Virus record (IMG/VR): IMGVR_UViG_3300035212_000537
Span: 1 to 34,891 of that record
Reading direction: 5' to 3' (one strand)
DNA length: 34,891 nucleotides
From: a virus
The position numbers and the translations under genes were made by a program. Within the stretch, counting starts at the first letter, position 1. Every line of letters begins with the position of its first letter. The notes beneath the pieces are model-generated. The model saw only the letters and a program-made list of their open reading frames with translations, was not told the DNA's origin and did no database searches. This document shows positions 28,092 through 34,891 of this stretch, piece by piece.

Positions 28092-30484
28092 TAGACTTAT
28101 ATAAAGATGCCTATCAGAACACACCGATAGGAAGACCAAAAAACGTTTTGTTTTATTTAGATCGCATTAGAAATGGGGATAGCAAAAAAACAATTGAATT
28201 AGTAAGGTCAGAATTAGATTCAAAAAAGAAATCTAAAATCAAATTACAACTGCCTGCTGTTACATTTGCTGGTACATTTACCACAAGGTCGAAGGATAAT
28301 TTAAAAAAGTCAAGTGGTTTATGTATATTGGATTTTGACAAACTTAAAAGCTATGATTTAGTTTTAGAATTAAAAGAAAAACTTAAAATTGATAATTATG
28401 TTTATTCAACATGGATAAGTCCTTCGGGAGATGGTTTAAAGGCTTTGGTTAAAATACCTTGTATAGAATCCAATGACGAATATAACAAATACTATAAATC
28501 AATTGTAAAGCATTTTGAATGGGTAAATGATAACTACGGCAGTGACACGATAGATACATCAGGACAGGACATTTCAAGACTATGTTTTGAATCATACGAC
28601 CCAACAATTTACATTAATTTAGAATCTGATTTATATGTTGACTTTGAAAGAACTGAACTTGTTGAAATAAACAGTACTTTAGGAGTAGTTACAAATATTC
28701 CTTTAACAGACCAAGACCAAATAGCTAACAGGTTAATGGTATGGTTTAAGAAGTCTTATAACGGTGTAAATCGTAACAATTCCTTCCATAAATTAGCACT
28801 TGCATTTAATGATTTTGGAGTTGAAAGATTTATTGCAGAAAGGTATATCTTAGCGAATGAGCAAAAGGATTTTGATAGTAAAGAAATATTAGCATTAATA
28901 AACTCAGCTTATAAGCATACCGCTAACTTTGGGACAAAACAGTTTGAAGATAAGGTTAAATTGAAGACCATTTCAAATATGATTTTAGTTGGTAAGACAA
29001 ACGACTATATTAAAAAATCATTTCCTGACTTAAGCGATGAGAAATTAGATGCTGAGATAAATGCACAAAAAAGTAAAATTGACGTTAACAAATTTTGGAG
29101 TCATAATGAGGAGGGGAAGTTAGTAGTGTCACACCACAAGTTTAAATTCTATTTAGAAAACAAAAACTTTTTTAAGCACTTTCCAATTGATAAATCAAAG
29201 ACTTTTACTTTCATAACTAAGGAAGGTAATTTTGTTGACGAAGTAACAGAATTTCAAATTAAGGATCATGTACTAAACGAGTTGTTAAGTAGTGATAGTT
29301 TAGAGCCTTTTGATTTAGTGGCAGGTAGTACAAAGTCATTTACACCGCAATACTTATCAATGTTAGAAACCGCAAAATTTAACATTGAAGAAGATGCTTC
29401 TGACTTTGCAATTTTATACTATCGTAATTGTGTAATCAAAGTATTTAAAGATGGTTACCAAAAATTAAACTATGAAGACTTAAAAGGTTTTGTTTGGAAA
29501 AAACAAGTAATTGACCGTGACTTTATAGATGCAGACCACCACGATTCAGAGTTTAGGAGATTTCTTTGGTTAGCTTCATCACAAAACAAAAATAAATACG
29601 AAAGTTTAAAATCTGTCATTGGTTACTTGATGCACTCATACAAAACAAGTGCAAACAATAAAGCGATAATATTTAACGATGAAACAATTTCTGATAATCC
29701 TAACGGTGGATCGGGGAAATCTTTATTTTGGAATGCGTTGGGTAAAATGAAAAAAGTATCCGCAATAGATGGTAAAACGTTTGAATTTACTAAATCATTT
29801 CCTTATCAGTCTGTTCCTGTTGATACACAACTTTTAGTATTTGATGACGTTAAAAAGAACTTTCAATTTGAATCTTTATTCTCATTAATTACGGAAGGTA
29901 TTACTTTAGAATACAAAGGGCAGGACGCAATAAAATTGCCTGTTACTAAATCTCCTAAAATAGTTATTACAACAAATTATACTATCGGTGGTGTTGGTGG
30001 TTCTTTTGAACGCAGAAAGTTTGAAGTTGAAATGAGTAGTTATTTTAACGCAAATCATACACCTTTAGACGAGTTTGGTCATATGTTATTCGATGACTGG
30101 GACGAAAATGAGTGGGCAAGGTTTGACCATTTTATGATTAATTGCCAAAAATTTTATCTTGAAAAGGGATTAGTACCATTTGACTTTACAAATTTAGAGC
30201 ATAGAAAATTAATCAACGAAACGTCTTCTGAGTTTTTAGAGTGGATTGGAGATGGGAACGTACAAGAAGATAGTAGACTAATTAAAAGTGTTTGCTTTGA
30301 AAACTTCTTACAGGAACATAAAGATTTTAGAAGTTGGTTAAAGTCTAAACGTTTTACAATTTGGATTCAGAAGTATTGCGTTTATTATGGTAAGACATAC
30401 ACGGAAGGAAATTCAAATGGTCAAAGATGGTTTGAAATTACAAGTAATAACGAATTTAAAAAAGTAGAAGAATGCCCATTCTAA
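28085..30484 (+). CDS. Primase-helicase with BT4734/VirE_N domain and SF3 helicase
   Basis: In this 799-residue protein, the N-terminal BT4734/VirE_N-like part (about residues 10-190) has FAGTFTTRSKDNLKKSSGLC, LDFDKL and STWISPSGDGLKALVKI, followed by DTSGQDISRLCFESYD. A linker is followed by an SF3-type helicase with Walker A NGGSGKS (near residue 540) and Walker B LLVFDDV (near 583). The sensor-like KIVITTNYTIGG and arginine-containing GSFERRKFEVEMS follow. It should unwind and prime phage DNA, probably at the iteron region upstream. Confidence 0.88.
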   Translation: MLVDLYKDAYQNTPIGRPKNVLFYLDRIRNGDSKKTIELVRSELDSKKKSKIKLQLPAVTFAGTFTTRSKDNLKKSSGLCILDFDKLKSYDLVLELKEKLKIDNYVYSTWISPSGDGLKALVKIPCIESNDEYNKYYKSIVKHFEWVNDNYGSDTIDTSGQDISRLCFESYDPTIYINLESDLYVDFERTELVEINSTLGVVTNIPLTDQDQIANRLMVWFKKSYNGVNRNNSFHKLALAFNDFGVERFIAERYILANEQKDFDSKEILALINSAYKHTANFGTKQFEDKVKLKTISNMILVGKTNDYIKKSFPDLSDEKLDAEINAQKSKIDVNKFWSHNEEGKLVVSHHKFKFYLENKNFFKHFPIDKSKTFTFITKEGNFVDEVTEFQIKDHVLNELLSSDSLEPFDLVAGSTKSFTPQYLSMLETAKFNIEEDASDFAILYYRNCVIKVFKDGYQKLNYEDLKGFVWKKQVIDRDFIDADHHDSEFRRFLWLASSQNKNKYESLKSVIGYLMHSYKTSANNKAIIFNDETISDNPNGGSGKSLFWNALGKMKKVSAIDGKTFEFTKSFPYQSVPVDTQLLVFDDVKKNFQFESLFSLITEGITLEYKGQDAIKLPVTKSPKIVITTNYTIGGVGGSFERRKFEVEMSSYFNANHTPLDEFGHMLFDDWDENEWARFDHFMINCQKFYLEKGLVPFDFTNLEHRKLINETSSEFLEWIGDGNVQEDSRLIKSVCFENFLQEHKDFRSWLKSKRFTIWIQKYCVYYGKTYTEGNSNGQRWFEITSNNEFKKVEECPF

Positions 30485-31881
30485 GAGATTACCAAGAACA
30501 ATATATTTTGGATATACAAAAGTCTTTTCAAAAAGGAAATAAAAAAGTTATTCTTTGCGCTCCAACGGGCGCAGGGAAAACTGTTATGTTTTCTTATATG
30601 TGTAAAAACGCATTTGAAAAAAACAAAAAGATATTAATTTTAACAGATAGAAAGGAATTGTTTTCTCAGTCTGATAACATACTTTCAAAATTAAATTTAA
30701 CTCCACAACTTATAAAACCAAACTCAAAAATAGATTTAAACGAAAATTTATTTATAGGAATGGTTCAAACAATAATGCGTAGAATTAATTTATTATCTGA
30801 ATGGTTAAAGACTTTAGATTTTATTATAATAGATGAAGCACATAAGTCTATATTCGATAATTTATTTGAGCATTTAAATGAAAATACTTATGTAATTGGT
30901 GCTACTGCCACACCTTATCGAGAGGGTAAACAAAATAGTTTAAAGAAATATTATACTGATGTAATACAAGTAATAGACACTCCCGAATTAATTGAGAAAG
31001 GTAATTTATCAAAGCCATCTTCTTATGGTGTTAGAGTAGACCTAAAAGGTGTGAAAATAAAAGGTGGTGATTACGATGAAAAAAGTTTGGGTGATAAATA
31101 TTCAGAAATACAACTTTACCACGGTGTATATGATAATTATACAAGGATATGCAATGGTAAAAAAGCATTAGTATTTTGTCCTAACATTGATAGTTCTATT
31201 GAATTAGTAAATTCATTTCAACAAAAAGGATTACCAGCCAAACACGTAGACTGTTACATGAACAATAGAGAGGAAGTGTTAGAATGGTTTGAAAATACAC
31301 CTGGTGCAATACTATCAAATTATGGTATATTAACAACAGGCTTTGATTGCCCAACTATTGAAGTTGTAATTTTATATCGTGCTACTAAATCTTTGCCTTT
31401 ATTTTTACAAATGGTTGGACGAGGCTCTAGAGTTACACCAACAAAAAATGAGTTTACAATATTAGATTTTGGAAATAATATTAAAAGGCATAACTATTGG
31501 GAAGAGCCAAGAAAATGGAGTTTAGACAAAAAAGAAAAGAAACAAGGAGAGGCACCAATAAAAGAATGTCCAGATTGTTGTTTCCTTATGCCTGCAAGAA
31601 TTATGGATTGTCCCGAATGTGGTCACGTGTTTGAAAAGTCCGAAAAGGAAAAAGAGGAAGACGTAATTGTAGAATTACAAAAACTATCTTCAAACGCTTT
31701 AAAATCTAAAATACAAGGAGCAACTTTTAAAGAACTCGAAATGATACAAAAAGCAAAAGGATATAAAGTTTCGTGGATATTTCACCAATTGAAAACAAAA
31801 GAAGATTATTTCGCTTATGAGAAATACATGGGCTATAAAAAAGGATGGGCAAATAGACAATTTAATTTAAAATATAAATGA
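30472..31881 (+). CDS. SF2 DEAD/DEAH-box helicase with zinc-ribbon-like tail
   Basis: The 469-residue protein has Walker A APTGAGKT (residues 30-37), the DEAH box IIIDEAHKS (118-126), motif III GATATPYR (143-150) and motif VI FLQMVGRGSRV (311-321). Cys pairs at 366-370 and 380-383 (CPDCC, CPECGH) form a zinc-ribbon-like element. It resembles UvrB/RecG-type phage helicases that remodel DNA or restart forks. It overlaps the primase-helicase by 13 bases and the VRR-NUC gene by 4. Confidence 0.9.
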   Translation: MPILRDYQEQYILDIQKSFQKGNKKVILCAPTGAGKTVMFSYMCKNAFEKNKKILILTDRKELFSQSDNILSKLNLTPQLIKPNSKIDLNENLFIGMVQTIMRRINLLSEWLKTLDFIIIDEAHKSIFDNLFEHLNENTYVIGATATPYREGKQNSLKKYYTDVIQVIDTPELIEKGNLSKPSSYGVRVDLKGVKIKGGDYDEKSLGDKYSEIQLYHGVYDNYTRICNGKKALVFCPNIDSSIELVNSFQQKGLPAKHVDCYMNNREEVLEWFENTPGAILSNYGILTTGFDCPTIEVVILYRATKSLPLFLQMVGRGSRVTPTKNEFTILDFGNNIKRHNYWEEPRKWSLDKKEKKQGEAPIKECPDCCFLMPARIMDCPECGHVFEKSEKEKEEDVIVELQKLSSNALKSKIQGATFKELEMIQKAKGYKVSWIFHQLKTKEDYFAYEKYMGYKKGWANRQFNLKYK

Positions 31882-32213
31882 AAAGCGAAGACAAAATTCA
31901 ACAGGAAATAGTAATGTGGTATAGAAATAATTATTGCTTAAAGAAACATGTTCCACGAAATTTAATTTTTTCAGTACCCAACGATTCAAAAGATGCAAAG
32001 GAACAAATGAGAAAAATTGCAACAGGATTGTTTTCGGGTGTATCTGATTTAATTATGATACACTTTGGTAACGTGTATTTTATCGAAGTAAAAACAGACG
32101 TTGGAAGGCAATCTGACAAACAAAAAGAGTTCCAAACGCTTGTTGAAAACCAAGGCTTCAAATATTATTTAATAAAAAGTTTAGAAAAATTTAAAGAAAT
32201 ACTTGCAGATTAA
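31878..32213 (+). CDS. VRR-NUC nuclease
   Basis: The 111-residue stand-alone VRR-NUC protein is a PD-(D/E)XK nuclease. The motifs are FSVPNDSKDAKEQ, then GVSDLI (D57), FIEVKTD (E70, K72) and the characteristic GRQSDKQKEF. Such proteins cut branched DNA or trim ends, often beside an SF2 helicase, as here. The gene overlaps the helicase by 4 bases and is followed by a new promoter. Confidence 0.92.
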   Translation: MKSEDKIQQEIVMWYRNNYCLKKHVPRNLIFSVPNDSKDAKEQMRKIATGLFSGVSDLIMIHFGNVYFIEVKTDVGRQSDKQKEFQTLVENQGFKYYLIKSLEKFKEILAD

Positions 32214-32232
32214 TAATTAATGCTTATATTTG
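32203..32232 (+). promoter_or_regulatory. Bacteroidota-type promoter TTG-N19-TATATTTG
   Basis: TTG at 32203-32205 and TATATTTG at 32225-32232 have a 19-base spacer. The start would be near 32239, ahead of a small AGCC/GGCT hairpin, the tRNA-like gene and the recombination genes. It overlaps the end of the VRR-NUC gene. Confidence 0.85.
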
Positions 32233-32279
32233 TAACATGATTCTTTGACGTATTAGAAAACAAGTTGAGCCTTTGGGCT

Positions 32280-32354
32280 TAGTCGGCTAGTGTAAATGGT
32301 GATGCACGAGGGTACGGCTCCCTAAGATTGCAGGTTCGAATCCTGTCTGACTAC
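32280..32354 (+). tRNA. tRNA-like gene, anticodon uncertain
   Basis: The 75-nt element has a 7-bp acceptor stem TAGTCGG/CTGACTA, a perfect T arm GCAGG-TTCGAAT-CCTGT, a D arm with GTGT/GCAC and a GG in the loop, and a 4-bp anticodon-type stem AGGG/CCCT. The 7-base loop is TACGGCT. Read normally the anticodon would be CGG (Pro), but position 33 is A instead of the near-universal U. An alternative ACG reading spoils the stem. CCA is not encoded. It could be a divergent tRNA or a tRNA mimic. Confidence 0.6.
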
Positions 32355-32374
32355 TAACTAAAACAAAACACACA

Positions 32375-32587
32375 ATGAAAACAAATCTCAGAAAATTAGC
32401 ATTGATACTTCGTAAGGTCGATGCTTCAAAGTTCTTTTCAATTAGCATTTACAACGGGTCGATAGTACTCGGAGCTTTTGAACAAGACGTATTAATCGAC
32501 GACTTAAACATAAATTGGGATTCAATTGAATACGATTTAGAAATGACAATCTTTAAGAAAAACAATATTAAACTAATTGTATCATGA
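32375..32587 (+). CDS. Small hypothetical protein before ERF
   Basis: The 70-residue protein (MKTNLRKLALILRKVDASKF start) contains FSISIYNGSIVLGAFE and looks like a small alpha/beta protein. No family is recognised. It overlaps the annealing protein gene by 4 bases and is the first protein of the transcript after the tRNA-like gene. Confidence 0.65.
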   Translation: MKTNLRKLALILRKVDASKFFSISIYNGSIVLGAFEQDVLIDDLNINWDSIEYDLEMTIFKKNNIKLIVS

Positions 32588-33090
32588 AAAATTTATACAA
32601 AGCATTGGCAAACTTTCAACAGGAAGTTCCAACAATCCACAAGGGCACTGCAGGTTATGGGTATTCTTATGCAGACCTTACAGCGATTTACAAAGTAATC
32701 AATCCATTAATGAAAAAACATGGGTTAGGTTTTACGCAACCGATAGTAAACAATCAAATGAAAACAATAGTTTTTCATATTGAAAGCGGTGAATCAATTG
32801 AAAGTCTTGCAGATATTCCAATGAATGTACAACTCAAGGGGATGAATGATTACCAAGTTATGGGGTCTGCGTTTACTTACTTTAGACGTTACACTTTGAG
32901 TTCTATGTTAGGACTTGTAACCGATAAAGACATTGATGCAAGCGGTGAGCAAACAGGCAAACGTAAAGAAACAATTTCAGACGATAGGTTAGCTGCTGCA
33001 CTTGCTAAAATCAAAGACGGGTCCTACACGATGGAAAAGTTAAAAGAGAAATTTGAACTAACTACTAAACAATTAGAGCTATGTATGTAA
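32584..33090 (+). CDS. ERF-family single-strand annealing protein
   Basis: In this 168-residue protein, KALANFQQEVPTIHKGTAGYGYSYADL opens the ERF fold. The family signature MGSAFTYFRRYTLSSMLGLV plus DKDIDASG lies at about residues 97-124. ERF proteins anneal complementary single strands during recombination and circularisation. The C-terminal helical part is short. It overlaps the next gene by 10 bases and works with the exonuclease encoded at 33353-33979. Confidence 0.92.
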   Translation: MKNLYKALANFQQEVPTIHKGTAGYGYSYADLTAIYKVINPLMKKHGLGFTQPIVNNQMKTIVFHIESGESIESLADIPMNVQLKGMNDYQVMGSAFTYFRRYTLSSMLGLVTDKDIDASGEQTGKRKETISDDRLAAALAKIKDGSYTMEKLKEKFELTTKQLELCM

Positions 33091-33359
33091 GTTATGAATT
33101 ATACGACAAAGAGGGTGAACCGGTAATGGATTTGAAAGGCAATAAATACATCGCTCCAATTGGTTCAAATGTTGTTTTTTCTGATGATGTAGAAGAAGGT
33201 AAAGAGTTTGTTGCAGTTGAGTTTGTTGGAAAGGTAATATCTCACCTATATAATGTTACATCAGACACACTTTATATTGATTGCGAAACAGATTTAAATG
33301 AACATGACCATTTAAGGTTAAAAAAGTATTACGAACTTAAATTTAAAAAACAATGCTAA
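33081..33359 (+). CDS. Hypothetical protein between annealase and exonuclease
   Basis: The 92-residue acidic, beta-rich protein starts MYVSYELYDKEGEPVMDLKG. No family is recognised. Its position between ERF and the YqaJ-like exonuclease, with overlaps on both sides, suggests a recombination accessory factor. Confidence 0.65.
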   Translation: MYVSYELYDKEGEPVMDLKGNKYIAPIGSNVVFSDDVEEGKEFVAVEFVGKVISHLYNVTSDTLYIDCETDLNEHDHLRLKKYYELKFKKQC

Positions 33360-33979
33360 TCAGATGTTCATCACTACCTAAAATTATGACAGCCTCACGA
33401 AGTAAAAGTGAGGCACTGTCCGAAACAGCAAAGTCATACATTAAGTCAATTGCTAAGCAAGATTACTTTGGTTATACTACTGAGTTAAACAACAAGTACG
33501 TAACTAAAGGAATACAATGCGAAGAGCAATCGATTGAACTACTTAACGATGTTCTATTTACGAACTACGAAAAGAACACGGAACGTAAAACAACCGAGTT
33601 GCTAACAGGGGAATGCGATATCTACACCCCTGAGTTAATAATCGACATTAAAACATCGTGGAACTTCGATACATTCCCGGCAACACCGAGTGATATTAAC
33701 ATTAAAGATTATGAGTTTCAGTTAAGGGGGTACATGTATCTTTACGATGTAGAACGTGCTGCACTTGCATACTGCATGGTTAACACACCGAGTGACTTAA
33801 TAGGATACGAAAGCGAAGACCTACACAGAGTGCGAGATACACCAATTCAAAGCCTTGTAACGATGTTAACCATTGAACGTGACTATCAACTTGAAGAGGA
33901 AATGTTAGATCGCTCAGCGGCTGCAATTGAATATTATCAACAATACATAAACCAAATACATGAGAAAATCAATAATTGA
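33353..33979 (+). CDS. YqaJ-like PD-(D/E)XK exonuclease
   Basis: The 208-residue protein has the lambda-Exo/YqaJ-like layout. N-terminal RCSSLPKIMT precedes VTKGIQCEEQSIELL (E57 or E58), then LTGECDIY (D89) and LIIDIKTSWN (D98, K100). These acidic and Lys residues coordinate metal for 5'-3' resection of duplex ends. The product strand is passed to the ERF annealing protein. It is a two-component recombination pair with gene 32584-33090. It overlaps the next small gene by 20 bases. Confidence 0.88.
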   Translation: MLIRCSSLPKIMTASRSKSEALSETAKSYIKSIAKQDYFGYTTELNNKYVTKGIQCEEQSIELLNDVLFTNYEKNTERKTTELLTGECDIYTPELIIDIKTSWNFDTFPATPSDINIKDYEFQLRGYMYLYDVERAALAYCMVNTPSDLIGYESEDLHRVRDTPIQSLVTMLTIERDYQLEEEMLDRSAAAIEYYQQYINQIHEKINN

Positions 33980-34112
33980 CTTTAGCGACATACCTATCGA
34001 TGAGATACGGATGCGGTTAAAGTACCAAAAGAAAAAGTATAGTGTAACAGAGTGCGTAAAGGAAGCATTTAAAATAGCAAACAATAAAATAAAAGAAGAT
34101 GAAAGCAAGTGA
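33960..34112 (+). CDS. Small basic helical protein
   Basis: A 50-residue frame runs from MRKSIIDFSDIPIDEIRMRL to KIKEDESK, beginning inside the exonuclease end and overlapping the next gene by 14 bases. It is helical and basic. A small DNA- or protein-binding factor is possible; no family is recognised. Confidence 0.6.
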   Translation: MRKSIIDFSDIPIDEIRMRLKYQKKKYSVTECVKEAFKIANNKIKEDESK

Positions 34113-34497
34113 GTTAAGAATTGGGAATTTTTTGTTATTTGTAAATAAACTTCAAGAAGTATCTTCTATTCATTCAGATAATACTATAAGATTAAGGAAA
34201 ACAAAAAATGACAACTGCCACGGTTGTTATTGTGTTGATTCCATAACTATTAATCCAATACCAATTACAGAAGAATGGTTGTTGAAGTTAGGTTTTGAAT
34301 ATCACAGTTTTGACAAAAACTATGTAATAAAAAATAAAGATGGATATTGTAATTCTATCAAAAACAATAATAGTGAGTGGTGTTATAACAATGATTATTC
34401 AGATGCTAATTGTTATTTTATAAGAGAGTTAAAATATATTCACCAATTACAGAACTTGTATTACGCATTAAATGAAGAGGAATTAACAATAAAATAA
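34099..34497 (+). CDS. Conserved Bacteroidota phage hypothetical protein
   Basis: The 132-residue protein has SELRIGNFLLF at the start, ITINPIPITEEWLLKLGFEY in the middle and IRELKYIHQLQNLYYALNEE with LTIK at the end. This layout recurs in many Bacteroidota phages and prophages, but no biochemical function is known to me. The N-terminal RIGN…V segment suggests a small barrel. Confidence 0.75.
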   Translation: MKASELRIGNFLLFVNKLQEVSSIHSDNTIRLRKTKNDNCHGCYCVDSITINPIPITEEWLLKLGFEYHSFDKNYVIKNKDGYCNSIKNNNSEWCYNNDYSDANCYFIRELKYIHQLQNLYYALNEEELTIK

Positions 34498-34503
34498 AAG
34501 AAG

Positions 34504-34803
34504 ATGAGCAAAAATGAAATGAAGTTTGTAGGTAAGATTACCAACATTTTAGAAGTGATTGAAGTAGGAGCAAACAAAAAAATCGAGTTTGTAGTGACAG
34601 AGACAAATGGCCAATACCCTCAAGCGGTTAAGTTTGGAATCTTTGGAACTGAGAAAGTGGATAAGTTCTTGCAGTATAACAAAATTGACCAAGAAGTTGA
34701 GGTGTTATTTAACTTCAAGACCAATGAGTGGCAAGGGAAGTATTTCACGTCAATAGATGCGTGGAGAGTTAATAAAGTACAAACAGAAGAAACACCATTT
34801 TAG
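34504..34803 (+). CDS. DUF3127 protein, probable ssDNA-binding OB fold
   Basis: The 99-residue protein matches the DUF3127 layout: FVGKITNILEVIEVGANKKI, then EFVVTE…YPQAVKFGIFG, then VEVLFNF and WQGKYFTSIDAWRV. This is an OB-like barrel with a role as an ssDNA-binding protein in Bacteroidota phages. Its place next to the annealase and exonuclease suggests it protects single strands during recombination and replication. The last 24 codons recur at the left edge because of the terminal repeat. Confidence 0.8.
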   Translation: MSKNEMKFVGKITNILEVIEVGANKKIEFVVTETNGQYPQAVKFGIFGTEKVDKFLQYNKIDQEVEVLFNFKTNEWQGKYFTSIDAWRVNKVQTEETPF

Positions 34804-34853
34804 TTATGTTTAAAGTAGGAGATAGAGTATTTCATTTGCAACATGGTTGGGGT
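34728..34853. repeat. Terminal direct repeat, right copy
   Basis: This copy is identical to 1-126. It is followed not by the left-end continuation but by the sequence of paralogue 2, so it forms a variant junction. Confidence 0.95.
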
Positions 34854-34891
34854 ATTATTGAGGGAATACAAGATGATGATATATTGTCAAG
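34806..34891 (+). CDS. Chimeric SH3-like gene, front of paralogue 1 joined to paralogue 2 (cut by window)
   Basis: The protein reads MFKVGDRVFHLQHGWG as in paralogue 1, then IIEGIQDDDILS as in paralogue 2 (IIEEIQDDD). The switch is at the shared TGGGGT. Bases 34848-34891 match 501-544 with one difference (A to G at 34864). The fusion is in frame. It is truncated by the end of the window. Confidence 0.85.
   Translation, partial: MFKVGDRVFHLQHGWGIIEGIQDDDILS

Noticed and set aside
32577-32783. 68-codon plus-strand frame over the ERF start
   Set aside because: It is a frame-shifted shadow of the ERF gene, which has strong family motifs in its own frame.
1-34891. CRISPR array, integrase, CI-like repressor or reverse transcriptase with a diversity-generating repeat
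   Set aside because: No regularly spaced repeats, tyrosine or serine recombinase motifs, phage repressor layout or RT motif (YxDD) were seen in any plus-strand gene.

Overview
The window looks like an almost complete genome of a tailed phage that infects a member of the Bacteroidota, most likely a Flavobacteriia-type host. The DNA is AT-rich and every supported gene lies on the + strand, mostly packed with ATGA-type or few-base overlaps. Bacteroidota signs are promoters of the TTG-N19-TAnnTTTG form (25579-25608, 32203-32232), few Shine-Dalgarno sequences, a BT4734/VirE_N-type primase-helicase and a DUF3127 ssDNA-binding-like protein. The first 126 bases recur exactly at 34728-34853, so the molecule is circular or terminally redundant. 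The right end then switches from the first gene to its tandem paralogue, giving a chimeric copy.

Layout. 1-4511: small accessory and nucleotide-metabolism genes (duplicated SH3-like proteins, a tandem triplet of small paralogues, ThyX, a mini kinase-like protein, a DUF3310-like protein, a MazG-like protein). 4511-4658: a potentially structured RNA and a strong terminator. 4675-7012: ECF-like sigma factor, conserved Cys-containing protein, small and large terminase. 7187-14017: tail chaperone with a probable -1 frameshift, tail completion proteins, two large tail proteins, tape measure. 14039-19140: XkdF-like protease, fibre-like proteins, a membrane GAF-like protein, scaffold-like protein, major capsid protein. 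19206-22978: two tandem tail-tube-like paralogues, portal, head-tail connector. 23039-24913: fibre, an amber-interrupted small ORF, holin, endolysin candidate. 24933-25517: GIY-YIG endonuclease inserted at the endolysin 3' end. 25579-27079: small-gene operon ending in a secreted lysozyme-like protein. 27080-27608: intergenic region with iterons (candidate origin) and a switch-like leader RNA. 27609-34803: replication and recombination (HNH, primase-helicase, SF2 helicase, VRR-NUC, tRNA-like gene, ERF annealase, YqaJ-like exonuclease, DUF3127).

How the genes work together. The primase-helicase and SF2 helicase probably start replication at the iteron region. The ERF annealing protein, PD-(D/E)XK exonuclease, VRR-NUC nuclease and DUF3127 protein form a recombination set that may process concatemers or repair DNA. 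The sigma-like protein just before the terminase genes is a good candidate for switching host RNA polymerase to the head, tail and lysis block. No integrase, excisionase or CI-like repressor was found, so a lytic life cycle is favoured, though this rests on absence.

The items most worth a second look are the dual-coding tail chaperone frameshift, the origin with its switch-like leader RNA, the pseudoknot-capable RNA at 4511-4614, the GIY-YIG gene that copies the end of its target gene, the tRNA-like gene lacking U33, and recombination between the paralogues at the genome ends. Functional names come from motif recognition by eye; no database search was run.
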